Of a DNA stretch of 64,000 nucleotides, positions 1 through 9,140 are shown piece by piece. Both the position numbers and the translations under genes were made by a program. The stretch lies in the NCBI RefSeq assembly GCF_038023995.1, contig NZ_CP150660.1, positions 3,222,501 to 3,286,500 of the forward strand, written 5' to 3'. A model generated the notes under the pieces. The model made no database searches. It saw only the letters and a list, made by a program, of their open reading frames with translations, and was not told the DNA's origin. Every line of letters begins with the position of its first letter. The stretch's first letter is position 1. This DNA comes from Polaribacter atrinae. Lineage in GTDB: Bacteria; Bacteroidota; Bacteroidia; Flavobacteriales; Flavobacteriaceae.

Positions 1-138
1 TATACTGCTTTGGGTTTTGGAGGGAAATATCAATTAAACAGCACCTTAAATATAGAAGCTTTGTACAGTAAATTTGTTCGAGGAAGTGATACCGGATTAG
101 GACAAAGTTTTAACATTGGTTTAAGAGCTTTATTTTAA
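1..138 (+). CDS. C-terminal end of an outer-membrane beta-barrel protein (partial)
   Basis: The window opens inside a reading frame of 45 codons that ends with TAA at 136-138. The residues alternate between hydrophobic and polar, as in beta strands, and the protein ends in the aromatic residue Phe (ending RALF), which is typical of the last strand of outer-membrane beta-barrels. Only this C-terminal piece is visible, so the family cannot be named. The next gene starts 23 bp downstream on the same strand. Confidence 0.55.
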   Translation, partial: YTALGFGGKYQLNSTLNIEALYSKFVRGSDTGLGQSFNIGLRALF

Positions 139-161
139 TTAAAAGCTATTTTTATGGCTTT

Positions 162-1166
162 ATGAAAACATATAAACTCCTTTTTTTATTGCTGATATTC
201 ATTCAGTTATCTTGCAATAGCCAACAGAAAAAAATAAATGGACTTAGTTTTGTCGCGTCAAGAGATAAAATTGATACAACACATACAAATTCAGTCTTAA
301 GGGCACAAAGCAATTATGTTGCATTGATGCCCTTTGGTTTTATTAGAGATTTGTCATCACCAGAAGTACAGCACAATACAAGCAGGCAATGGTTTGGTGA
401 AACCAGAAGTGGCTTATTGCAATATGCAAACGAATTTCAGAAAAATGATGTAAAAATCATGGTTAAGCCTCAAATTTGGATTGGTCATGGTCAGTTTACC
501 GGACGCATAGAGATGGATTCTGAAGAAAAATGGGCGGTTTTAGAAAAATCATATTCAGACTTTATATTAGGATATGCAAAATCGGCACAAGAAATCAATG
601 CAAGCCTCCTTTGTATTGGTACAGAATTAGAAAGTTTTGTAATGAACAGGCCAGAATATTGGAGTCATCTAATTAAAGAAATAAAAAAAGTATACAAAGG
701 TAAATTAACCTATGCTGCAAATTGGGATGAATATAAACGTGTGCCTTTTTGGGATGAAATGGATTTTATTGGTGTTGATGCCTATTTTCCGTTAAGTGAT
801 AAAAAATCACCAACAGTAGAAGAGTTAGAAGTAGGTTGGAAACTTCATAAAGAGGAAATTAAAAGTGTGCAGAAAAAATATAATAAACCTGTTCTGTTTA
901 CAGAATTTGGGTATAGAAGTGTAGATTATACAGGAAAAGAACCTTGGGATGCAAATAGAGTAGAGGGCAATGTAAATTTACAAGCACAAGTAAATGGCCT
1001 ACAAGCAATACACAATCAATTTTGGAAAGAAGATTGGTTTGCAGGTGGCTTTGTTTGGAAATGGTTTCATAGACATGATAAAGTTGGTGGAGTAAATGAT
1101 AATAGATTTACCCCTCAAAATAAACCAGCAGAATTAGTTCTTAGAAAACTATACCAGCAAAAATAG
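162..1166 (+). CDS. Glycoside hydrolase family 113-like lipoprotein (TIM-barrel, possible beta-mannanase)
   Basis: A 334-residue lipoprotein. A hydrophobic signal ends in a lipobox (LSC, Cys18), so it is probably anchored in a membrane facing the periplasm or cell surface. The mature part resembles GH113-type TIM-barrel enzymes: an IGTELESF segment with candidate acid/base Glu155 or Glu157, an AANWDE segment, a GVDAYFP strand, and TEFGYRS with candidate nucleophile Glu248. Characterised GH113 enzymes are endo-beta-mannanases using two glutamates, which matches the spacing here, but the substrate cannot be read from sequence. It lies just after an outer-membrane barrel gene and before a universal stress gene. 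Family-level call is fairly confident; the mannan substrate is inference. Confidence 0.7.
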   Translation: MKTYKLLFLLLIFIQLSCNSQQKKINGLSFVASRDKIDTTHTNSVLRAQSNYVALMPFGFIRDLSSPEVQHNTSRQWFGETRSGLLQYANEFQKNDVKIMVKPQIWIGHGQFTGRIEMDSEEKWAVLEKSYSDFILGYAKSAQEINASLLCIGTELESFVMNRPEYWSHLIKEIKKVYKGKLTYAANWDEYKRVPFWDEMDFIGVDAYFPLSDKKSPTVEELEVGWKLHKEEIKSVQKKYNKPVLFTEFGYRSVDYTGKEPWDANRVEGNVNLQAQVNGLQAIHNQFWKEDWFAGGFVWKWFHRHDKVGGVNDNRFTPQNKPAELVLRKLYQQK

Positions 1167-1213
1167 ATATATAAAACATGACGAATGTCCTATATATTTC
1201 TGTACTTAACATT

Positions 1214-1221
1214 TAAATTTG
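1214..1221 (+). promoter_or_regulatory. Bacteroidota -7 promoter box upstream of the usp gene
   Basis: TAAATTTG matches the TAnnTTTG consensus of the Bacteroidota primary sigma factor and lies 23 bp before the ATG at 1245. No clean TTG -33 element is visible at the usual distance, so the call rests on the -7 box and its placement. Confidence 0.4.
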
Positions 1222-1244
1222 TGTAATAACCATAAACCACTATT

Positions 1245-2078
1245 ATGAAAAAAATAATTGTACCTATAGATTTTTCTAAACACTCAGAGTTTGCATTAAA
1301 AACGGCAGCACTTTTAGCAAAGAAGTATAATGCAACTGTTTATGCTTTGCATATGTTAGATTTACAAGAGATTTCTTTAACGGAAAGTGAAGATAATCAA
1401 CAAGAAAAAGCATTCTTTTTCTTGAAATTAGCAGAAAAAAAGTTCAAAGATTTTTTAATTAAAGATTATTTAAAAGGCATAAAGATTGTTCCTGTCATAA
1501 AACAGTTTAAAGTTTTTAGTGAGATAAATGATATTTGTAAAGAAGTAAATGCAGATTTAATTATTATGGGATCTGAAGGTGTAAGTGGGCTAAAAGAATT
1601 TTTTGTAGGCTCTAATACAGAAAAAGTAGTAAGATTTGCAAATTTACCCGTTTTAGTGATAAAAAATGAAATGGAAAATGCAGATTTTTCAGATATTGTA
1701 ATTGCTACAGATTTTTCTGAAGAAAGTATTCCTGGTTTTCAAAGAATGTTAGAAACATTAGATTTTTTAAATGCTAAAAAGCATATTTTATATGTGAACT
1801 TGCCTAATGAAGAGTTTAAAACAACTTCTGAGATGGAAAAAATGGCAAATAACTTTTTAATGAAAGCAGAAGGAGATGTTCATAGAATGATTAATGTAAA
1901 CTATGTTTGCGATAGAACTATAGAAAAAGGGATTCTTAATTTTTCGAATGCAGTAGGAGCAGATTTAATTTCTGTAATTACGCATGGTAGAATAGGATTA
2001 TCTCATATTTTTGCAGGAAGTATTGCAGAGGATATTGCAAATCACTCTACATTGCCAATTATGACTATTAAAATTTAG
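1245..2078 (+). CDS. Tandem universal stress protein (UspA family)
   Basis: 277 residues forming two UspA domains in tandem (about 1-140 and 148-277). The first begins KKIIVPIDFSKHSEF and carries a full ATP-binding motif G-x2-G-x9-G-S (starting GSEGVSG). The second has the related THGRIGLSHIFAGS, in which the first glycine is replaced by Ile, so it may bind nucleotide poorly. Such cytoplasmic proteins accumulate under stress and bind ATP; their exact role is usually unknown. A -7 box lies just upstream and the next gene starts 6 bp after the stop, so the two may be co-transcribed. Confidence 0.9.
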   Translation: MKKIIVPIDFSKHSEFALKTAALLAKKYNATVYALHMLDLQEISLTESEDNQQEKAFFFLKLAEKKFKDFLIKDYLKGIKIVPVIKQFKVFSEINDICKEVNADLIIMGSEGVSGLKEFFVGSNTEKVVRFANLPVLVIKNEMENADFSDIVIATDFSEESIPGFQRMLETLDFLNAKKHILYVNLPNEEFKTTSEMEKMANNFLMKAEGDVHRMINVNYVCDRTIEKGILNFSNAVGADLISVITHGRIGLSHIFAGSIAEDIANHSTLPIMTIKI

Positions 2079-2084
2079 AAAGAC

Positions 2085-3488
2085 ATGACGATTAAAAATT
2101 TTTTGATAACAGTTTTTATTTCACTTTTCCTCTCTTCGTGTACCGAAGATAATGATATCACTGTTCCAAGAAATTTACAGGAATATATAGATGTTTCAAC
2201 TAATACAGATTTAGGAGATGTTTTTGCTTATGCAGCAAGTGCTAGTGGAAGTACAACTCTAACGTATGTTTATTTTGCACCAGAAGAAAGGGCTACAGAT
2301 ATTAGATATTATGAAGCAGATAGCCTAAATGTAGATCAACTAGATTTTTCTAATTACAGAAGACAAAATCTTACTGCAACCAATGTTTTTGATGGGAAAC
2401 TAAAACGTTTTTCAAGGTCTGGGTCAGAAGAAAACTGGTGTTTGGTTACCTATATGTTAGATGGTGAATTGCATAAATCTAATCCAATTCGTTTAAAAAT
2501 TGAAACAAATCCAACAAGTTGGACGGATGAAGTTACTATAGAATTTCCAACAACATTAAACCCAAAATTCACTTGGTCAGATTTTGGCGTGAGTGATAAT
2601 GTTATTTATTTTGAAGCAATTTCTGAAGTAGATGATGATAGTTTTGTCTCTGGTGTGTATACTTTAGATAAAACATTTCAATATTTTGATACTGCAAATG
2701 TAGAAAGCTATATAGATGTTTCAGAATCTCCTGATGATTTGGTAGAAGACACAGAGTATCTTTTTACCATGATGGCAATTAGTGATGATTACTGGGTAAA
2801 TACTGTAATTGAAGAAACATTTGTACCTAGAAATTTAGAGGAATATGTAACCTTAAATGACACAAAAACTATTGAAAAAGCATTCGCTTTTGCAGCAAGT
2901 AGTAGTGGCTCTCAAAGTCTTTCTTACATCTATTATGATTTCTTTACAGGTTCTTCTGCTATGAGATATTATGAAACCGATAATACATTGGTAGATGAAA
3001 ATGATTTTTCTAACTATAGAAGAAAAATGCTAACAGATGAAGCTGTTTACGGAGGAGAACTCAGAAGGTATTCTAGAACAGATGATGCAGAAAGTTGGTG
3101 TATTATTACCTATGTTATTGATGAAACATTGCATATTTCTAATCCGGTAAAAATTAAAAACCAAACAAGGCCTACAGAATGGCTTACCGATCTAGAGATT
3201 ACATTTCCAGAAACATTACTACCTAATTTTACTTGGACGGACGGAACTTATTTAGAGAATGTTGAGTATTTAGAAATTATCACAGATTCTGATAGTAACT
3301 TTTTATCAGGTACTTTTACAGAAGATAAAATGTTTCAGTATTATGATACTTCTAATGTAACATCAGAAATTAATACTGAAGCTCCAGAAGCCTTAATTTT
3401 AAATGAAGATTATAAAATTACTGTAATGGGCTTAAGTGATGATCATTGGGTTAATTTAATGATTCAAGAAACTTTTACGGTAGAATAG
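2085..3488 (+). CDS. Lipoprotein built of two tandem homologous domains, function unknown
   Basis: 467 residues with a signal peptide ending in a lipobox (LSSC, Cys19). The rest is an internal duplication: residues about 27-246 and 247-467 align throughout. Both units start VPRNL-EY, then share FAxAAS-SGS, RYYE, DFSNYRR, SR-----WC-(I/V)TY, SNP, P---WT, FTW, TFQYFDT or MFQYYDT, and end SDD-WVN---EETF. I recognise no named family. It sits between the usp gene (6 bp) and the Omp85-like gene, whose GTG start overlaps this stop (TAGTG), so the three probably form one transcript. Inference: a surface or periplasmic lipoprotein working with the outer-membrane protein downstream. Confidence 0.75.
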   Translation: MTIKNFLITVFISLFLSSCTEDNDITVPRNLQEYIDVSTNTDLGDVFAYAASASGSTTLTYVYFAPEERATDIRYYEADSLNVDQLDFSNYRRQNLTATNVFDGKLKRFSRSGSEENWCLVTYMLDGELHKSNPIRLKIETNPTSWTDEVTIEFPTTLNPKFTWSDFGVSDNVIYFEAISEVDDDSFVSGVYTLDKTFQYFDTANVESYIDVSESPDDLVEDTEYLFTMMAISDDYWVNTVIEETFVPRNLEEYVTLNDTKTIEKAFAFAASSSGSQSLSYIYYDFFTGSSAMRYYETDNTLVDENDFSNYRRKMLTDEAVYGGELRRYSRTDDAESWCIITYVIDETLHISNPVKIKNQTRPTEWLTDLEITFPETLLPNFTWTDGTYLENVEYLEIITDSDSNFLSGTFTEDKMFQYYDTSNVTSEINTEAPEALILNEDYKITVMGLSDDHWVNLMIQETFTVE

Positions 3489-4760
3489 TGAACTTTAAAA
3501 ACAATCTTTTTTGTCTTTTTTTATGTATAATTTCTTTTCTGTTTTCTCAGGAAAACACCATTGTTGAGGTTAAAATTAAAGGGATAAAAAGGCTAAAAGA
3601 ATCATTTATTCAGAAGATTATACAAACAAAAAAAGGTGTTGTATTAGATTCTGCAGCTATAGAAAAGACATCATTCTTTTAAAAGGTTACCTGCCGTAGG
3701 GCATGCATATTATCAAGTATTTCTTTTGGATGATCATCTTTCTAATGTGTCTATAAATATAGAGGAAAACTTTACCATTCTACCAGAAGTTAATTTTTGG
3801 ACAACAACAAATCAGCAGTTTTCTTATAAATTAGGATTGTATGATTATAATTTTTTAGGAAGAAATATCACCTTTGGTGGCTTTTATCAAAATAATGGTT
3901 TTGATTCTTATGGCATCAATTTTAAAGCACCTAATTTGTTTTCTAAAAAGTGGGGCTTAGCACTCAATCATCAAAATTGGAAAAGTGAAGAGCCTTTGTA
4001 TTTTGGCACCGAAACTGCAAATTACTTGTATAACAATATTTCTTTTGAAGCATTAGGCTTGTATCAAATCAACCTAAAATATCAATTTAATTTTGGTGTA
4101 AATTTCTTCAATGAAAAATATCAATACATCTCAGGGGCAACAGATCCTTCAGTTCCAAGAGATTTAGATTTAGATAAATTACTATTTAAATTGGTGTACA
4201 CGTATGATAATTTAGATTACTATTATCAATATGTAAAAGGGTTTAAGAGTGTTTTATATGCTCAATATGTTACTTCTAATAATCCTTTTCAAGAAGATTT
4301 TTTAATTGCTTGGAACGATTTTTTCTACTATAAAAGATTTGGAGAAAAAGGAAATTGGACCAATAGGGTTCGTTTTGGTTTGTCTTCTAATCAGCAAACA
4401 CCTTTTGCGCCATTTGCTTTAGATAACAACGTAAACTTGCGTGGAGTAGGTATTTTGGTTGATAGAGGAACAGGTAGTTTTGTTTGGAATACAGAATATA
4501 GACATACTATTTTAGATAAAAATTGGTTGGCAATTCAGACCAATGTTTTTACCGATTTTGGTTCTTGGAGAAATCCAGGAGGCGAATTAAATGATTTTTT
4601 TGAAAGTAATAATATTAGAGTATACTCTGGTTTTGGTTTGCGTTTTATCAGTAAAAAAATATACAATGCTACTTTTAGAATCGATTATGGTTTTCGGGTT
4701 TCTCATAACCCAGGGCAATCTAAAGGAGGTTTGGTATTTGGAGTAGGTCAATATTTTTAA
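3488..4760 (+). pseudogene. Omp85/BamA-TamA-like outer-membrane protein gene broken by two small frameshifts
   Basis: The gene starts with GTG overlapping the previous stop. Residues 1-20 are a signal peptide, followed by a POTRA-like segment (VEVKIKGIKRLKESFIQKII). The frame stops at 3680-3682, but coding continues from about 3684 in another frame to 4760 as a beta-barrel with typical Omp85 features (NVNLRGVG near the end, FRIDYGF, C-terminal VGQYF). Adding one A to the run at 3663-3666 and one A to the run near 3681-3685 restores a continuous protein reading KDIILLKRLPAVGHAYY, the sequence expected for this family. So two 1-nt losses in A-runs separate it from an intact ~425-residue protein. 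It is either a young pseudogene or two homopolymer sequencing errors. Confidence 0.75.
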
Positions 4761-4803
4761 TCTAAATTTAATATTAGTTTCTTACTTCTTAAAGATAAAC
4801 ACT

Positions 4804-4811
4804 TAGTTTTG
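4804..4811 (+). promoter_or_regulatory. -7 promoter box for the metallophosphoesterase gene
   Basis: TAGTTTTG fits the Bacteroidota TAnnTTTG consensus and ends 18 bp before the ATG at 4830. It overlaps an upstream TTG codon at 4809 that could otherwise be read as a start, which supports the ATG as the real start. Confidence 0.45.
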
Positions 4812-4829
4812 CTGAAAAATAAGATTAAG

Positions 4830-5561
4830 ATGAGAACTTTTGCAATTGGAGATATTCATGGTGGATTAAAAGCATTAATTCAGGTTTTAAATAAACTAGA
4901 ACTAAAAGATGGTGATAAGATTATTTTCATGGGAGACTATGTAGATGGTTGGAGTGAATCTGCTCAGGTTGTTCAATTTTTAATTGATTTATCAGAAAAG
5001 TTTGATTGTATTTTTATCAAAGGAAACCACGATGTTTGGTGTGCAAATTGGTTAAAAGATTCAAACGATGTAAACCCTTCTTGGTTTTTACATGGTGGTA
5101 AAGAAACAATGGAGAGCTATGCTAGTTTTTCTGAAAAAGATAAAAAACAACATCTAGAATTTTTCGAAAATTTGCCACTGTACTATATAGATACAGAAAA
5201 TAGATTGTTTTTGCATGCAGGTTTTACTTCTATGCACGGCGTAGAAAAAGAACAGTTTAAAGAGCTATTTTATTTAGACAGATCTTTGTGGGAAATGCTA
5301 CTTGTATTAGATCGTAAAATCGAAAAGGATTCTATATTTTATCCTAAAAGAATACAACATTATAAAGAAATATACATTGGTCACACGCCAACAACCAATT
5401 ACAATAACCCCAACCCAATGAATATTGCTAATGTTTGGAATGTTGATACAGGTGCAGCTTTTAAAGGGAAGGTGACTGGTTTAAATATAGAAACCAAAGA
5501 GTTTGTACAGAGTGATAATTTACCAAGTTTGTATCCTAACGAAAAAGGTAGAAATAAATAA
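4830..5561 (+). CDS. Serine/threonine-phosphatase-like metallophosphoesterase
   Basis: 243 residues from the ATG at 4830 (an upstream in-frame TTG at 4809 falls in the promoter box). It carries the PPP-type metallophosphoesterase signature in order: GDIHGG near the N-terminus, GDYVDGW, GNHD about residues 70-73, HAGF in the middle and GHTPT towards the C-terminus. These residues bind the two-metal centre. The family includes PrpA/PrpB-like protein phosphatases and diadenosine tetraphosphatases; which substrate applies here is not evident. It has its own promoter-like box. An IS element is inserted 22 bp after its stop codon, separating it from the terminator it once shared with the convergent S46 peptidase gene. 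Confidence 0.85.
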   Translation: MRTFAIGDIHGGLKALIQVLNKLELKDGDKIIFMGDYVDGWSESAQVVQFLIDLSEKFDCIFIKGNHDVWCANWLKDSNDVNPSWFLHGGKETMESYASFSEKDKKQHLEFFENLPLYYIDTENRLFLHAGFTSMHGVEKEQFKELFYLDRSLWEMLLVLDRKIEKDSIFYPKRIQHYKEIYIGHTPTTNYNNPNPMNIANVWNVDTGAAFKGKVTGLNIETKEFVQSDNLPSLYPNEKGRNK

Positions 5562-5632
5562 GACAACGTTTGTTATTTATCGAGACACTATCCTAAAAAG
5601 TGTGTAAGTTCAAAATTTCAGGGTTAGGTTAT

Positions 5633-6829
5633 TTATAACTTAATCCTGTTTTCAAATATAGCTAAAAATTGATTTAGTATCACTCCCCAATTTCTGATTG
5701 GCATGGTCCATTTTTTAGTGCTTTCTCTCAAAGCTAAAAACACGGATTTCATAACTGCTTCATCGGTTGGAAACGAGAGTTTGTTTTTTGTGTATTTCCG
5801 TATCTTTCCATTTAGGTTTTCTATAAGATTTGTGGTGTAGATTATGGTTCTTATTTCAATAGGAAAATCAAAGAATACTGTAAGCTCATCCCAATTATTT
5901 TCCCAACTTTTAATGGCGTAAGAATATTTAGAATCCCATTTAGTTTTGAAGTCATTTAAAGCAGCTTTGGCAGCTTCTTTTGTAGGAGCAGTATAGATTT
6001 GCTTCATGTCACGAGTAAATTCCTTTTTGTCCTTCCAGACCACGTAACGACACGAATTTCTTATTTGATGCACAACACAAATTTGAGTCGTTGATTTCGG
6101 AAAAATAGTTTTAATAGTATCCGTAAATCCATTTAAATTATCGGTAGCTGTGATAAGTATATCTTGAGTTCCTCGAGCTTTAATATCGGTTAAAACACTC
6201 ATCCAAAAGGCTGAAGATTCATTTTTACCTAACCATAATCCTAGGACTTCCTTTTTGCCATCTGTTCTCAGGCCTACTGCAATATAAATAGTCTTGTTTA
6301 TGACTTTAGAGTTTTCCCTAACTTTAAATACGATGCCATCCATCCAAACAATTAGGTAAGTGGCCTCCAAAGGCCTGTTCCGCCAAGCAATAACATCTTC
6401 TGTAATCTTATCTGTAATCCTTGAAATAGTGGATGTAGAAATATTAAAATCGTACAGCTCACGTATTTGTTCTTCAATATCACTGTTACTCATGCCTTTG
6501 GCATAAAGCGATATAATAATATTTTCGATGCCTTCTGTTGTACTTTCTCTTTTCTTTACAATTAAAGGATTAAAAGAACTATCACGGTCTCGAGGAACTT
6601 GAATCTCTGTTTCTCCTAAAACGGATTTTAATTTCTTTTTAGTGTAACCATTTCGAAGGTTGGCTGCTTTACTTTTTTTGTGCTTATCGTAGTCTAAATG
6701 GGCATCTAGTTCCCCTTCTAGTAACTTCTCAATACCACGTTTGTGCAACTGTTCTAAAAAGGATGTTAGCTCTGGTGCATTCTTGAATTGTTTTAAAAAG
6801 TCTTCGTTTAATAAATCTTCTGGTTTCAT
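5633..6829 (-). CDS. IS256-family (mutator-type) transposase
   Basis: 398 residues, intact. It has the mutator/IS256 layout: an N-terminal region ([26 protein letters not shown]), then an RNase H-like catalytic domain with candidate DDE residues in [11 protein letters not shown] (Asp) and TATDNLNGF (Asp), the signature CVVHQIRNS, and a C-terminal Glu in the [19 protein letters not shown] segment. This protein would cut and join the element's inverted repeats. It is identical residue for residue to the copy at 46761-47957, so transposition or copying was recent. The reading start is the ATG beginning MKPEDLLNE. Confidence 0.95.
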   Translation of the reverse strand: MKPEDLLNEDFLKQFKNAPELTSFLEQLHKRGIEKLLEGELDAHLDYDKHKKSKAANLRNGYTKKKLKSVLGETEIQVPRDRDSSFNPLIVKKRESTTEGIENIIISLYAKGMSNSDIEEQIRELYDFNISTSTISRITDKITEDVIAWRNRPLEATYLIVWMDGIVFKVRENSKVINKTIYIAVGLRTDGKKEVLGLWLGKNESSAFWMSVLTDIKARGTQDILITATDNLNGFTDTIKTIFPKSTTQICVVHQIRNSCRYVVWKDKKEFTRDMKQIYTAPTKEAAKAALNDFKTKWDSKYSYAIKSWENNWDELTVFFDFPIEIRTIIYTTNLIENLNGKIRKYTKNKLSFPTDEAVMKSVFLALRESTKKWTMPIRNWGVILNQFLAIFENRIKL

Positions 6830-6860
6830 AAGTGTGTAAAAGTTAAAATTAATGAATAAA

Positions 6861-6893
6861 AAAATCTCAGATTAATATTTAACCTGAGATTTT
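6861..6893 (-). terminator. Hairpin in the transposase leader of IS copy 1
   Basis: A perfect 10-bp stem (AAAATCTCAG / CTGAGATTTT) followed by a T-run when read in the transposase direction, lying between the element end and the transposase start. It would stop transcripts entering from outside and limit transposase expression. The same structure is in copy 2. Confidence 0.6.
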
Positions 6894-6940
6894 AAAACTT
6901 ACACAGTTTATGAGATACTGCCTTTATCGACCATAAATAT

Positions 6941-6976
6941 AAATCCCGAAACAATCAACAGATTCTTTCGGGATTT
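6941..6976. terminator. Intrinsic terminator, shared by two convergent genes before IS insertion
   Basis: Stem AAATCCCGAA / TTCGGGATTT (10 bp) with a 16-nt loop, 32 bp beyond the stop of the S46 peptidase gene. Removing the IS and one target duplication puts it about 32 bp beyond the metallophosphoesterase stop too, so it probably served both convergent genes. Confidence 0.6.
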
Positions 6977-7008
6977 AAAATAATTATTTTTTAACTAAAT
7001 ACCTTTAG

Positions 7009-9102
7009 TTATTTATCTTTCTTTGGATGTACTATTGTCATTTCATCAATTAAATGAGTAGCTCCTGCATATTTATCAACAATAAATAATACATATCTAA
7101 TATCTACCATGATGTTTCTACAAATTTCAGGATCGTAGTTCATATCACTCATGGTACCTTCCCAAACTCTATCAAAATTTAAACCTATTAAGTTTCCTTC
7201 AGCATCTATTGCAGGACTTCCAGAGTTACCACCTGTGGTGTGATTTGTACCTAAAAAACAAACCGGAACTTTACCATTTTTATCAGCATATTGTCCGTAA
7301 TCTTTTGTTTTATGAAGTTCACGTAATTTTTCTGGAACATCAAATTCATAATCTCCAGGAACATATTTTTCAATAACTCCATCTAAATAACTAACAGGAT
7401 TATAGTAAACGGCATCTCTAGGCGCATAACCTCTTACTTGTCCGTAAGTAACGCGTAAAGTACTGTTTGCATCCGGAAAATAACGCGCATTTGGCAAGGC
7501 TTCCATCAATGCTTTCATATAGGTTTTTTGCAAAGCTACAATCGGTTCATTTTTTAGTTGATATTCTCTATTCAAATCCTTATAAAATGCTTCAATCATT
7601 GGTTTTGCATATTGATATGCAGCATCATTATTCAAGTTTTTAAGCACTTTTTTAGCTTTTCCATCAAACAATTGTAAAGCGGTATCTAGATTTGTAAAAG
7701 CTGTTTTTTCATAAATACTAGCATCAACGTTATCGTTATAGAAAGGCATTACATTTTCGAACACACCTTTGTCTACACCCACATCATAATTTTTGTGAAT
7801 GCCTTTTAAAGTGCTTTCTATAGCAGCTTTTGCTTTGTCAAAAGACTTTGGATCTTTATTAATCGCTTGCTCAAACTGATATGCTCTAAAAGTCATGGTC
7901 ATCAGTTCATTTGTTATTAAAAAGACTTCAATAAAGTTTCTTCTTTTGATGTTGATAGGAGCAAACTCTTTATATAAACGATCAAATTCAGGAAGAATAT
8001 TTCCATACTTTTCCGTTAAGTTTTTTTCTGCTAATGCATTTGTAAAAGTAGCTTCAAAGGCTTGTCTTTTTTCTACCGCATCACTTTTTTGAATACCTAA
8101 ATTTTCTCCAATCCATTTTTTCCAAGCATTGGCAATTCTAGCTTGTTTAGAAGCGTATTTAATACGAACCTCATCACTAGTTTTCATTTTTGAATCAATA
8201 ACCTTTAAGGCAGCTTCTCTAATAGCGATATTTGTTGGGTTGTATTCTTCTGTAATGTGTTTAATTGCAACTGCAGGTAAATACTCGTCTGTGGTTCCTG
8301 GAAAACCAAAAACTAAGGTAAAATCACCTTCTTCTACACCGTCTAAAGAAATTGGTAAAAAGTGTTTTGGTGTATAAGGTACGTTGTCTTTACTGTATTT
8401 TGCAGGGCGATTATTTGCATCAGCATAAATTCTGAACATAGAAAAATCTCCAGTATGTCTAGGGAAAACCCAGTTGTCTGTGTCGCTACCAAATTTACCA
8501 ATATTTGTTGGTGGTGCACCCACTAAACGAATATCCTCAAAACGTTCTGTAACAAATAAAAAGAATTGATTTCCTTGAAAAAAGGATTTTATTTTGGTTT
8601 GTTGCCAAGCTTCTTTGGTGATTGTTTTTTGTAAAGCATTCCCGTTTTTTGTAATGATAGATTGTTTTTCTTTTTCAGTTAAAGAATCATTGATGCCTTC
8701 TAAAACTTTGTCAGTTACATCTTCTATACGAACAATAAACTCAATATATAAACCTGGGTTTGGTAATTCTGCTTCTAAGTTCATGGCCCAAAAACCATCC
8801 TTTAAATAATCGTTCTCTAAAGTAGAATGAGATTGAATTTGACCAAAACCACAATGATGGTTTGTTAAGATTAAACCTTTAGGAGAAATAATTTCACTAG
8901 TACAACCTCCGTTAAAATGCCCAATTGCATCTTTTAAGCTAGAATTGTTAACATCGTAAATGTCTTTTGCTGTTAATTTACTTCCTAAAGAAGTCATTTC
9001 TTGTTCGTTCATTCCTTCTAAAAGAGAGGGAATCCACATACCACCTTGTTGTGCAAATACTTGTACAGAAAGGAGTAAAAATAGTATTTTAATATATTTC
9101 AT
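7009..9102 (-). CDS. S46-family dipeptidyl-peptidase (DPP11/DPP7-like)
   Basis: 697 residues with a signal peptide (cleavage probably after VFAQ), so periplasmic. It carries the S46 chymotrypsin-like triad: His83 in TNHHCGFG, an Asp in the DTDNWVFPRH region and Ser627 in GGNSGSP. These enzymes remove dipeptides from peptide N-termini and feed amino-acid uptake. Arg645 in NFDRVWEG lies 18 residues after the catalytic Ser, the spacing of Ser655 and Arg673 in Porphyromonas DPP11, where the Arg selects Asp/Glu at P1; DPP7 has Gly there. That favours DPP11-type acidic specificity. The length fits the family (about 700). A terminator follows at 6941-6976. Confidence 0.93.
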   Translation of the reverse strand: MKYIKILFLLLSVQVFAQQGGMWIPSLLEGMNEQEMTSLGSKLTAKDIYDVNNSSLKDAIGHFNGGCTSEIISPKGLILTNHHCGFGQIQSHSTLENDYLKDGFWAMNLEAELPNPGLYIEFIVRIEDVTDKVLEGINDSLTEKEKQSIITKNGNALQKTITKEAWQQTKIKSFFQGNQFFLFVTERFEDIRLVGAPPTNIGKFGSDTDNWVFPRHTGDFSMFRIYADANNRPAKYSKDNVPYTPKHFLPISLDGVEEGDFTLVFGFPGTTDEYLPAVAIKHITEEYNPTNIAIREAALKVIDSKMKTSDEVRIKYASKQARIANAWKKWIGENLGIQKSDAVEKRQAFEATFTNALAEKNLTEKYGNILPEFDRLYKEFAPINIKRRNFIEVFLITNELMTMTFRAYQFEQAINKDPKSFDKAKAAIESTLKGIHKNYDVGVDKGVFENVMPFYNDNVDASIYEKTAFTNLDTALQLFDGKAKKVLKNLNNDAAYQYAKPMIEAFYKDLNREYQLKNEPIVALQKTYMKALMEALPNARYFPDANSTLRVTYGQVRGYAPRDAVYYNPVSYLDGVIEKYVPGDYEFDVPEKLRELHKTKDYGQYADKNGKVPVCFLGTNHTTGGNSGSPAIDAEGNLIGLNFDRVWEGTMSDMNYDPEICRNIMVDIRYVLFIVDKYAGATHLIDEMTIVHPKKDK

Positions 9103-9140
9103 ATGTATTATTTTATAAAGGGATAAAGATACAAAAAGGG

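Larger units (their letters stand above)
5584..6922 (-). mobile_element. IS256-family insertion sequence, copy 1 (1339 bp, complete)
   Basis: The element runs from GACACTATCC to GATACTGCC and is flanked by an 8-bp target duplication TTTATCGA at 5576-5583 and 6923-6930. Its ends are imperfect inverted repeats of about 30 bp that share GTGTAAGTT. One gene fills it: a 398-residue transposase on the minus strand. A second copy in opposite orientation is at 46668-48006 with the same length and an identical transposase. The 8-bp duplication and transposase type fit the IS256 family. Insertion lies between the metallophosphoesterase stop codon and a terminator hairpin at 6941-6976, leaving both neighbouring genes intact. 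Confidence 0.95.

Noticed and set aside
8129..8377. Small open frames opposite the S46 peptidase, M16 peptidase, lysS, ftsZ and other large genes
   Set aside because: They lie wholly opposite conserved genes, have no recognisable domains or promoter boxes, and reflect AT-rich codon shadows.
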